Positions 46,522 to 56,612 of a stretch of DNA of 64,000 bases are shown one piece after another. The notes under the pieces were generated by a model. That model saw only the letters and a list, made by a program, of their open reading frames with translations, ran no database searches and was not told the DNA's origin. Made by a program: the position numbers and the translations under genes. The stretch spans positions 2,664,271-2,728,270 of the forward strand of contig QEYB01000448.1 of the NCBI GenBank assembly GCA_017562135.1, given 5' to 3'. Each line of letters begins with the position of its first letter. Positions within the stretch are counted from its first letter, which is position 1. The DNA comes from Dipylidium caninum (lineage: Eukaryota; Platyhelminthes; Cestoda; Cyclophyllidea; Dipylidiidae).

Positions 46522-46728
46522 TCAATGGTAGATGAAGAAATTTGAATCACCGCTGTTGGTGGCTAACAAAGTTTCATTTGATTTATCCCATACAAATTCT
46601 TTAATCCCTTGCAGGGGACATTCGGCGCTGTTCATCTTAGTGATGAGTGTTGAATGCAAGAAATAACTCGTCTTATCTGGAAGAATACAAAACTTCTCGG
46701 TCTGCTTGATAGAATCGTTGCGTTGCAA
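46522..46728 (-). CDS. possible C-terminal fragment of a beta-propeller-like protein
   Basis: The frame ends GIKEFVWDKSNETLLATNSG then DSNFFIYH and TGA, a rhythm like one WD40 blade (strand, W-D turn, LLAT, F-I strand). No GH or WD dipeptide and no second blade were found, and upstream exons were not identified. Alternative splicing out of a 38-nt GT...AG segment near 46510-46547 would change the end. Weak call. Confidence 0.22.
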   Translation of the reverse strand: MQRNDSIKQTEKFCILPDKTSYFLHSTLITKMNSAECPLQGIKEFVWDKSNETLLATNSGDSNFFIYH

Positions 46729-47461
46729 TTAAATGGTGTTAAATCGTGACTCTTTTTGCAGTCAATAGTCATTTCACCCGAAAAGGAGAACCGAACATAG
46801 CCGACTTTTTATTAGTCTCTTGTTGCCATTGTTAGTGTTGCAACAAAATCCTGGCCAATAGTCGAGTCACTAACACGCTAAGGGTATCACCCACCTCATT
46901 TCAACAGATCAAAAATCGGGAGCTCACTGAAAATTCACTATAAATATCCTCTGCCATGGAGTCTGTTCAGTGTAGAAACGGAAATCTTCTGTTGTTAAAA
47001 GATGATTTCAGTTATTTGAATAAAGACGGTCTGCTTTTTTTGCAAAGATTCATTTGGCTGGGATTTAAAACTGACAGATTGACAATCATGTATGCTGGTC
47101 AAACCGACTGGAATGGGATTATATGATGTTTTGTACGAAGTGTAAAAAAGTGTGCATGTTAGCTGATTTCTCCTCGGACCGGTTCACTACTACTGGGAAT
47201 CACGGGAGTGTCAACCTGCTATCCCATTGTGTCTTGTGAAAGACGAGTCTTAGGTCATTCTTCCAAAAAAAACATATGCGTTCCCTCGAATGTGGGGAAT
47301 ACCGCGATATTTTGCGATAGAGGGAAGTTAGTATATTTACATGAGATGGGAATACTTGGGCGACTGGAGTAAATGCCTCGTACGGGTGAAATGAGAGGTG
47401 TGGTCGCCGGAGTGAATGCAGACACATTTGCTTCTTCACGCAGCCTGGTCTGACCGCAGTT
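46729..47461. other. spacer, no supported gene
   Basis: 3' flank of the Ig-domain gene. Only short frames. Confidence 0.5.
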
Positions 47462-47523
47462 TCAGCCCTCCAAATCAGTAGCGCCTAACATTGGACAAAT
47501 GGGGCCTTGGCAAACGGACTGGT
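47462..47523 (-). CDS. Ig protein exon 8: candidate C-terminus
   Basis: After a strong tract (CTTTCCCCTTTCAG) the phase-matched frame reads YQSVCQGPICPMLGATDLEG and stops. It rests on splice signal and phase only. Confidence 0.5.
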
Positions 47524-50500
47524 CTGAAAGGGGAAAGAAGGCGACATTTGAGAAGCCTTCCAAGAAAATATGTTGCCGCATTTTAAACTCCTCTGCGTAG
47601 CCTTCAAGCGACCACGTGAGTCCGCAGCCTCCTCCTCACACGCGGGTGCAGTCAGCCCAGCGGGTCTGTAGCGCCTTAAAGCCCGCTTTCGGTTTCTCCC
47701 CCCCGTCCTCCGCTGTAGGATGTGTTTCCTGCTCGTGAACAGCAGTGCACCTCCTCGGAGTAGGCCGCGGGGGCAAATGTCTGTGCCTTTACAGGCGCAA
47801 TTAAGTTGCGAAAGGAGCGGTGAGACGCATTATAGGCGGGAAGAATTGGCGGCGAAGTCGCCCTCGCCGCCGACCAGGTCCCCATACGCTGGCGCCGATG
47901 GGTCAACTACCCCCACAATCGCAGTGGGCCTCGGGGCAAAAGGGGAAATGCGGGACGGGGAGAAATCAGTGGAGACTCACAAAAAATGTGCGTTATTGTC
48001 ATGTCCATGCCATATCGGTTGGCCGCCATGCAAGTGTAATTTCCATAGTCGCTTTCTCTGATGTTCTTCACTTTCAGCAGAGAAATCACATCTGTCACCT
48101 GAAGGAGACAATGGGCTTTCGTGAAATAACTTTTGACTGAATAAAGATCGCAACTCAGGGGGTTGTATGTAGAAGTGCGGTGCTGGAGGTAAGGGGGGAC
48201 ACTCACGTTTAAAGAGTGGGCGTCAGTGGCAAAACAAACACCCCCCGTCACTTAGGGGCGGTGGTCTGCCGCCAGGCACTCGACGTTTACTGGCTTAAGT
48301 GATAAGGTGGCTGTCCACAAGGTGCACAGTGTCATTCTGCCGCCCTACTCTAAGTTAACACCTCCCAAACTGGCGGAAGCCGGCCAAAACAGTGGAGGCA
48401 CAGGCGGGACCTCCACTTCTACGTAAACAATCCACTTAGAATGTCAAATGTCGAGGTCAAATACCTCGGTTGACCAGGATGGCTAGGAACGCGGTGTCTT
48501 TCATGTAAGTTACATGAAAGGGGTTTTCACCGATTTCGTGGGGTGAATCCACCACTGACGCCCTCAGGGAAGCCGCCTTCAACGGCTGCTCAGACGACTA
48601 GTCAGGCGGTACAGGAGGGGGAAAAGACGGTTACATTTGTTCCCACCGCGCCATAACTTCGCGTCTTCTCCAGCTCGTACTTGGCGCTATCGTAGAGCGG
48701 TATATTGTTCACTTTTGGGTCGTAGATGCCCTTGAACCAGAGCAGGTCCGGGTCGGGGTAGCCGTTCACGATGCACTCCATTATTACGTCGTAGTTGCTG
48801 TCGCTCTTCTGTACCCAGAGGGTAAAGAGAGGGGGAGAAAAGAGATGAATAAGCGCCTCATTTCCATTGCACCCTTTTATCTTCTTAAGACTCGAAAAGC
48901 TATAAGAAGTTAGTGAAACAGACTTCAGCCTTGTAAGGAGCTCGCGAATGTCTGTTCGCCGACGCTTCAGTGTTTGGAGGACGGCGAGGGGGCCGCTGTG
49001 TGACTTAGGCCTGGTCTGTTGGGTTGAAGGCAGTCGATCTCATGGCCTCGGGGAGAGAGGAGGAGGTATTCAGCCGTCCACCCTCTCCCTTTTAGTGGGA
49101 GACCAGCAAACACCTCCCAGTGTATTTTCTAGCCAATTACTTTAGCTTCACTGACAGAGGCAACAAAGTCATCTCTCGCAATGCTGGCTGATTGTGGAGA
49201 GAGACGACACAGCGTGAACTGCTATTGAGGAGAAGAGGAGGCGGGGAGAAGCGGAGGGTCAAACCCACCTGGCCGTAGGCGCCTTTGTAGCGAGCTAGAC
49301 GGATTTGTGGTCTGTAGTTGACCTCGAGCATGACGTCGTACTCTGTGGATCCGTAGACGTTGTTCGCGGCATGGCATCTATAGATGCCTCGGTCGAAACG
49401 GTTTACCCGAGGTATGTGAAGCGTTTCATTCTGGAGTGAAATCGCAAAAGAGTTATAAAGCCTCGTCAGACGCTCTTGTTCATGTCAACCCCCTCGGCAT
49501 TGCATAGAACAACAAAATCGGTACTGAGTGAGACACTTTACGAGGAGGAGCGCTCACGAGATAGCACTTAAGCTTGAGTCTTTTCCTCAAAAAGAACTCC
49601 GAGTTTATACCTCGAAGACCCCCAAGAAAGTGCAGATTGAAGCGTTTAAATAAAATGTCACATTCGTTAGGTGGACCACTGAAGCGGAACTTTACTGAGC
49701 GATGAGTGTTAAAAAAAGTTAAGGTTGAAGCTCCGTCGTGGTGGACACAAACCAATATGAGGCAATTCTCAGTGGCATTGCCTGGGTGGAAGGAGTCAGG
49801 AGTTGAAGAAAGTAAACGTCTCGCAGCATTTCCAGCTTTTAAGTCTAATACCGCCAAAAAAGCTCGAGGTCAAATGAGTGCCTCAGCTCAATGGACGCCC
49901 ATTATATCCTGGACACAATCTCTATGAAATCATGGAAGATTTTTTCGTTGGTTGTAGGAAGTTACCGTGTTGACCGGGGTGTTGCAGCTTTTTAGACAAC
50001 TTTTATGAAAACAAACTTACTTCAGTCAACATGACAGATTTGGGACAGCTGATTAGTGGTACGAGAACTTGTCAACACGACTTCGTAAACACCAGTTTTC
50101 GCAGAGAAAAATAAACCCCAGTAGAATCGATGTCTTACTTCTATCACTTTGTGCCGAATATGAATATATCCGCGAAAGTAAACAGCACGTGCAAATTTTT
50201 TCATATCCACGCAAATTTTTGCATAAAAATTGCATCTTGAAACTTCCAAAAAAGTGATGCGACTCATGGTTTTCCACAGAAGAAGAACTAAATAGGTTTC
50301 AGATTTCTTAGTTCCCTAGCTTGTTCTGAGCATCAGTGTTCTACGAAACAGTGAAACCCAAAGCCCTCTCTCATTCTCACAAATTACGAAGACAGCGGAC
50401 CTCTTTAACGAACGAAATTACTTTGATTATTCTTTTTTATTTAAATATTGTAATTTACTCTTCCAATCAACAAAAATATTTAACAACTTATGGGAGTAAA

Positions 50501-51633
50501 GTAGAAAGTCTTACATAAATTCTCTGCGGGGAGCCTGGGAGATTAAGCGGCCTCCCATTAGCTCTGGTCCAACTGACACGGGGTTGTGCAGAACCTTGGG
50601 CATGGCAAACCCACGTTAGCGAATCACCTTCGTCGACGATCTTTGAGGCAAGACCAGGAAGTATTATAGGTGCCTGAGTAACGAGTAGGCGTCCGTAAGC
50701 CTCTGGCCACAGGCTTCGCGGCAGTGATTCTATCGTGAGCATATGCGAAACCACAGTCTGTCAATGAAATCTGCATAAACTGCCAAGGGGTAACTGTATA
50801 GAGTATATTGAGTTACTACCATGATGTTCTATTTTACAAAAAATGCTACTTACTTATTTCCAATACGCAACGGTAAATTCCGTTGTCGGTGATATCGGAG
50901 AAACGGACTTCGAGCTGATAAGTCTGAAGACGGTCAATATCCACTCCCGGCATATTGGGTGCAAAATCGGGCCTCCCAGGGAAGAAGCGAGCTTGATATT
51001 TTTCCATACCGTAAAGACCTATTCGAACTGGTTCAAGCAATTTGGTGCCTATGCTAATTTGCTTGTCGCCGTAATACCAACTGGCTTGCTAGAACAACCA
51101 ACACACATTTGCGTGCATCAACATATTTTGTACCGCCGCAAATAATGATAAGTAATAAAGACGAAACAGCATAAGTAATAGTAAAATCCTTTGGACTAGA
51201 GCTTCACGTACTCCACAACATGCTAGATGCTGACCGTTAAAAAGCATACCGCGTAGAGGCCTATCAAAAGTACTTAGAATGTATGATATATTAATTATAT
51301 ATAACTACCTACACACAAATATAAGTTTGAAGAAGAATGCAATACTCGGGTGCAATGCACTATGCACCTTTACATCTCATTCAAATTATGATATCCCATG
51401 ACTATTATGCTTCTAATTTGGTTCTACGTATGGTCTTACGTTTAACTGAGATTCATCCAAAACCATCGTACAATTTAGGTAGCCAGTGTTCTTTTCTTGC
51501 ACCACTTCCGTATTAATCGATTCGATAATTTGAGGAATAAATTGGTTAACGCCTAAGAGTGTTATAAAATAAATTGCTCACCTGTAGAACCCGCTGCAGC
51601 AGTGTAAATTAAAATTAAGTAAACTTGCATCAT
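47462..51633 (-). CDS. three-Ig-domain adhesion protein, lachesin/IgLON-like, 8 exons
   Basis: Neural-type cell adhesion molecule family. Exons on the minus strand: 51633-51582, 51552-51440, 51088-50854, 50757-50515, 49430-49269, 48808-48647, 48098-47981, 47523-47462. A signal peptide (MMQVYLILIYTAAAGSTG) opens it. Ig1: LNC ... WYYGDK ... ITDNGIYRC. Ig2: DEGDSLTWVCHAQG ... VSWTRANG ... RGIYRCHAANN. Ig3: VIMECIVNGYPDPDLLWFKG ... SDYGNYTCMAANRYG. The run of DxGxYxC motifs is diagnostic of Ig domains. The predicted end, YQSVCQGPICPMLGATDLEG, has no GPI-type hydrophobic tail or membrane helix, so the product would be secreted unless another exon is used. The junction between exons 3 and 4 does not agree in phase with the best donor (see findings). 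Confidence 0.85.
47981..48098 (-). CDS. Ig protein exon 7: end of Ig3
   Basis: VTDVISLLKVKNIRESDYGN then YTCMAANRYG; donor GTGAGT in phase 1. Confidence 0.88.
48647..48808 (-). CDS. Ig protein exon 6: first half of Ig3
   Basis: KSDSNYDVIMECIVNGYPDP then DLLWFKG; acceptor CTGGGTACAG, donor GTGGGA, phase 0. Confidence 0.88.
49269..49430 (-). CDS. Ig protein exon 5: end of Ig2
   Basis: NETLHIPRVNRFDRGIYRCH then AANNVYGSTEYDVMLEV; acceptor TTCACTCCAG, donor GTGGGT. Confidence 0.88.
50515..50757 (-). CDS. Ig protein exon 4: end of Ig1, first half of Ig2
   Basis: TVVSHMLTIESLP closes Ig1; VDEGDSLTWVCHAQG and VSWTRANG start Ig2. The only frame-compatible acceptor, TTGACAG, gives phase 0. Donor GTAAGA. 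Confidence 0.82.
50854..51088 (-). CDS. Ig protein exon 3: second half of Ig1
   Basis: QASWYYGDKQISIGTK to FSDITDNGIYRCVLEI; tryptophan of strand C and cysteine of strand F are in place. The likely donor GTAAGT leaves phase 1. Confidence 0.85.
51440..51552 (-). CDS. Ig protein exon 2: first half of Ig1
   Basis: VNQFIPQIIESINTEVVQEK then GYLNCTMVL, the first Ig1 cysteine; donor GTAAGA, phase 0. Confidence 0.78.
51582..51633 (-). CDS. Ig protein exon 1: signal peptide
   Basis: Two ATGs in a row, hydrophobic core YLILIYTAAAG, donor GTGAGC in phase 1. Confidence 0.75.
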
Positions 51634-51943
51634 TGACCTTGGACAACTAAATTCTGCGGTATTTATGATCACTAAAATAAATTTAGAAAAATTGAATGTT
51701 TTATAGGATTTCGTTGTTTGCCTTACACTTTGGCCTTTACCTTTCAAGATAAAACGACTGCGGATTTTTAGTCATGATTCGCTCCAATATTCACCAAATT
51801 TCACGTTGACAGTTGACACTGGCTCCTTCAGCGGCGTTGAAATGTACCACACAAAACTATATTTTCAGCCTCTCTGTTATGCTGAGCCAATTTGCATTTT
51901 TCAATTTTTGCCGTTTTCCTCGTTGCCCTGTGCGTCGCAAGTC

Positions 51944-52115
51944 ATGGAGTTCAGACGCATTAGAAGTCGAGTCGCAGTTAGTCAAGACATCAACACAAAA
52001 CGATACCTTGCTAAGCTGTCTTCTGTAACGTCGGGGCAGCTATCGTCACTACTTTGGGAGAATAACAGTTCATTTGATGGGACATATCCATCGAAAACAT
52101 TTTTGTCAACGACAG
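51944..52115 (+). CDS. candidate first coding exon of an unknown gene
   Basis: ATG followed by 57 codons, MEFRRIRSRVAVSQ ... LSSLLWENNSSFDG, to a GTAGCC donor in phase 1. It starts about 310 bp from the Ig protein start on the other strand, as if sharing a promoter. No downstream exon was found, so it remains a guess. Confidence 0.28.
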
Positions 52116-53877
52116 GTAGCCCGCGCACGTAATATAAAATAATCAGAAGATATAAAGTAGGTTAGAGGTTGTTTTTCATGCATTTTGACGCCGCGTAAAA
52201 ATAGCATCCTGTGGCGTTGCCACCGAACCCCGCTACTGTCACTTAAGAGTAGCGCGTTTCTAAAAATCTTACCTTTTGCTCATTTTTGATCAGCACTACG
52301 CCTGTTACGCCATTATGGCCTTGATGGGTAGCGCAGTGGGTTTTGAAACCTGCCGATCCCCTCTAAATGCTTATTTAAAAAGAATATATACATAGCCCAA
52401 AATTGGATGTGGTCACAAGCGCTGAACCCTCGAGAAACATTTCCTTCCTTAAACCTTATGGTGTTAATCTAGGGCTTAGCAGCCTCTCTTATACGTCAAC
52501 CCAAAACATTCTGGGTCATAAGGGTCCCGCCACAATGATTCGTTAAATGTCAAATAAGAATACCCAATTAATTTGGTTGCAAAGAGATTCTCATTTCGCT
52601 GTATTGTCTTAGGGTGCAGTTTTATTATTTGGTGGAAAGTAATACCTCTTAGCTATATTAAAATCCCCCCTACCTCTCTTTGCTCTCGCGCTTATTCAAA
52701 CTATTATTAACTTAGCGAAAGGCTGAATACCCTATTAGCGGAGAAGAACTTTCTGGAACGCAAACGTCGCCACGTGCACGAAGCGTGGTAACGAAACCTG
52801 CCTTCGCACCAATCGTTGGGCTGCCGCCCCCTTGGCCGCCTCTCATTGGCTCGGGCTTTTGGCATGGATTCGCCGGGGCAGATCCAGTGCCAAGACCTCC
52901 AGATCGAAAGTTTGGCTCATTCTGCGCTCCACGGTGGCAACGCACCCCCGTACATGATTTATATTTAGGCTGCCATATTAAATTTTACCTGGCATAAAAG
53001 ATGGATAAGCTGGCCCCATTTCTCTCACCTCGTCGCGAGCCAGAGTTCCGGCAGCCCTCGGGTGTACAAATGTGCGTCAGAGGGCCACGTTCTAACTTGT
53101 TTCCATGGTTGTATCGTGGGCGTGTGCGGTGTTTCACGCTTGTGCCTGCTTTACTACCACACCGCGGTGCTTCAAGCTGCACGGGGCCATCAAACTGAGT
53201 ACCTTCTACAAAGTTGTCTAGTTATTGGCGGTCTTGTGACGAATACTTTAGGTTGTTTTGTTAGCATTATGCTTTCCAATTGAGGGCAGCAAAATTACAC
53301 TCAGAAAACTCATAAAAGACGGTCACACCACAAATTAGGGTGCGTAATTTTAGAATACTTCTACTTTGGCAAAAGCCTCCCCACCATACGCTCGGATGAG
53401 TAAATTTTTTGCTCATCCGCCCTACACAGTGAGAGTTGGAAAAAAAGACAGCTCAGGGAGATCGCAAATGAAGTTCTTGTTCTTAAAGGAAAGCTAAAAA
53501 CACCGCGTTAGGAGTGGTGGAGGTGGCTCTAGCAGGCGCGCTTCAGCTAAATCGACTCTTCCCTGTTGACAAAAACTGGAGGCGAGAGACACGGTTTGGG
53601 TGCGATGGAGCTTGGCGCAACCCGAAATCGCGCAGAATTTCCACTCCAACTGATGCTTGGCAGGAGGGCCGATAATCCGCAGCAGACAGGCTTCGACTCG
53701 CTCCGGAGCTGCTCCACAGACTGGGTGGACGGACAGGACGTGGCCGAGTCTAGTGGAACAGGTGCCAGTGGCTAAGAGCATCGAGGGCGCGGCTTTGTCC
53801 GTAGACTTCGTGGAAATCTAATTTTTAATCAAAGTGCTCATAGTGTAGATTCACGCCTTATTATCCTCCCTTAAATC

Positions 53878-54957
53878 ATGAGTTTACAAGAAACGGAAAC
53901 GGTAGCTGACAATATCAAATATAAACAGCTCACAAGGTGCAAACACAACGAATTATCAGAGTGGTCGCTCGGTCGACGTGAAGCCCAACTCCACTCCACC
54001 GGAATCTTTCCATCCACTTTGCAAAATCACGTTTTTTTTGTACGCATCTGGACGCGCCGGATGGCGAGTGTGGCTCCTGCCCGGAGATGGTTCGTGGGCC
54101 ACGAGGTCCTCTCAGTGGTAAATGCGCACTTGGCATTGTCGGCGCTCGCTGCGCAGCAATTCGACTTTCCATCAGTAGATACGAGATTAAATATATATTT
54201 CGGCCTGCTTAAACGAGACGCGCTGCAAGTGCCGCACAAACCCTTTCACCCCCCCCCCCCCCCCCCCCCGCGGGGATCCCTCAGGCCAGTCCAACGGAGC
54301 CTCGACGACCGTCCTTCTCTTCCTCCCCAGTCGCACGACAGAAGAGTCTGGCACCCAAACCTCTCCCACCACTCTTTTACGCATTTGTACTTCTGCCGCT
54401 TTTATATACTTTATCACGCGCATAAATTGATGTGAAGCTGTTTGAACCAGTGCAAAACGACGTGGTCCTCACTGCAGCTATTTGGACGTTCTCAAGTCCG
54501 GCGTAAGTCGAGGCGCCTCAACGACAGGTTGCATGCTCGTGTCGTGACAAGACGCGCGGCGATAACACGCGCACGCAATGTTGGAGTGGACCCTCGCGTT
54601 CGTCCGAAGCCGCCTTTCTCTCGAGCACTCGGCCAGTGTCGACAAGCCACCACTGCATTGCCGCGATGTTCAAACGATTCATCTTTTAAATATAAAGCTC
54701 TAGCCGTTAACAACTGTTCCAACGAATTTTATACTGCGCTCAGGAAGGACCATGCTGGACGACCTAGCTTCCAGAGGAGGGCTCCTCGGACCACATTGGG
54801 CGATGGAAGGCGCAAGCCGAATGATGGGACATCTAATCGGACACTCCATCTTTTGGCCATTGCAATGCCACTCTTCATTATCCTATTTGCTAAAAGCGTA
54901 CATAAAGTAAGGATGTCTTTTTCGAACGATTACGCTTGGCATTTCCCCAGGGACTAA
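53878..54957 (+). other. 1,080-nt frame broken by one TGA, unknown
   Basis: Two consecutive ORFs, 53878-54435 and 54442-54957, share one reading frame and are separated by a single TGA. Part of the translation is a proline run caused by the poly-C tract at 54249. A hydrophobic segment, LLAIAMPLFIILFAKS, lies near the end. It may be a decayed gene or chance in stop-poor DNA. Confidence 0.2.
54249..54269 (+). repeat. poly-C tract, 21 nt
   Basis: Uninterrupted run of C inside the frame above. Homopolymers of this length are often miscounted in assemblies. Confidence 0.95.
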
Positions 54958-55785
54958 ACACGCAGCAGCAGTCATCACAGATGCGGAATCTTCGGAAGAT
55001 GGTCCCCCCACGCCCAAGATGAAGTGGATAAAAATATACTTGCACTCAGGTCGGACGCCCTTCATGGACTCAAAAGTCTCGCCACTGATGTTGGCAAGGC
55101 GTGCCATGGCATCAGAATGTCCGCCACACAAACCGCCACTTGGGCGACTCCAACACGTCCTTGCGATGCACCAGTGGGAAGCGCGCATGAGCGGAGCAGT
55201 TGGGAGACCTGGCGGAGCGAGACAGGCGCCCCGGGGCTGCCTCCCAACAGCCATACCGCAGAACGAAAGTGTTAGCCCTCAAGGTAAACTCTCGTGATGG
55301 AGGCGTGAGTTGAAGTAAACATCACAAACTAATGGCCCAGCGACAAATGGGGCGCACCCTTTGCCTTTATTCATGTTCGCGGTCGCGTGTGAAGCCTCAA
55401 CTTGTTTATTAAATGATCTCATTGAAAGCGTGTTTACTTCACAAAGAGTGTAGGGTGGAGAATGCTGTTTGGGTAAAGCGACCGCCTTGACGCTGCGAGG
55501 CGGATCCACCTCAGTCGGAGGCGATGTTTGAGGTGCACGACGCCGGCGGGGGCAGTGGGTGGGATCGGCCGGGAAAGTGGGCCCTACCTTATATGCCCTT
55601 CGGGGTTCCGCAGACCAACTCGCGGCCTCCTCCGCCGACGACGACATGCTTCCATGCGTTGGGGCATCTTCTGGTCTCCTCAAGCATTGATGTAAGAAGG
55701 CAAAATAAGAAAAGGCGCAACTAATGCTCCGAGTGATTTTAGCCATAGTGTTGCGAGCATCGGCACTGCAAATGTCGCAGAACAA
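54883..55785 (-). other. 903-nt minus frame broken by one stop, unknown
   Basis: ORFs 55785-55279 and 55254-54883 share a frame with one stop between them. The first starts MFCDICSADARNTMAKI. No domain recognised; it overlaps the right end of the plus-strand frame. Confidence 0.18.
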
Positions 55786-56421
55786 ACTCTCACCTTAGTG
55801 TAAAGGGAATCTTAACCATCGCAGCCCAAAAAGTTGTCATATTGCCAGTGGCACGCCACTGAAGAGCCCTTGAAAAGACAAAGTCGGTGCTTCTGCTAGG
55901 CGGCACACTCATCGGGTCACGTACACGTCAAGTTTTTGAGATTTCACACCGAGAAAGTTCTGAACACCCCGACACACTCACTGGATCATCGGGCCAATGC
56001 GAGTGGACTCAGAGGCGTCCGCCCTAAGAGGGGCAGTAACAACAAAATCAAGCAGTGACAGACGGTAACTGACTAGCCAAGGCAGAGTACGCTCTTCCAA
56101 ACGGCCCGCTACAACTGCAGAAGGGACAACAACTTGGGCGGTGTACAAAGAACAGCAGCACGCATCAGGTCGTAAAAGCTAAAGCCTACGAGTATACCGC
56201 TACCCACGAGGGGTTGCCGGGCGAACCTTTGCTGCCCCTCACCGAGAAAAAGCCTGCAGGCCTAATCGGGACGGAGCGGAGACAAACGGTGAGAAAGCGG
56301 CAAATAACTGAAATTATAATTACAGGTCGGAAAAAGATTAAGATAAAGGTGATTAGGGGATAGTCTATAGTACAGAAGGGAATGGGGAAGGAGATACGGC
56401 GCCACAAAATTCGAAGTATCT

Positions 56422-56612
56422 TCACTTCTTCGTCTTAGGTTTCAGAGAATACCGAAGATGACGTAAGAGGGCTGAGGCCTTATGTCGTTCTGTCTTTCGC
56501 GAAGGGTACGGCTGCGGGTTCGCCGACGCCGACGGACCAGACAACTCGCCGTGCACAAAGCCCTCGGCACCATCGGGTGAGCCAGATGTTGAAGGAATGT
56601 CACCATATGGTG
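56422..56612 (-). CDS. unknown gene, last exon block h
   Basis: PYGDIPSTSGSPDGAEGF, Ser/Ala-rich, then a basic end (LLRHLRYSLKPKTKK) and stop. The 78-nt intron before it is free of stops in frame. Confidence 0.65.

Larger units (their letters stand above)
52116..56421. other. spacer with stop-poor frames but no supported gene
   Basis: Moderately GC-rich, with long overlapping frames on both strands at 53.9-55.8 kb that show no known domain. The stretch 52750-52940 reads proline/glycine-rich on either strand and looks low in complexity. Confidence 0.45.

Noticed and set aside
52318..52375. GGGTAGCGCAGTGGG, like a tRNA or tRNA-derived SINE A box
   Set aside because: No matching B box, acceptor stem or terminal pairing could be drawn.
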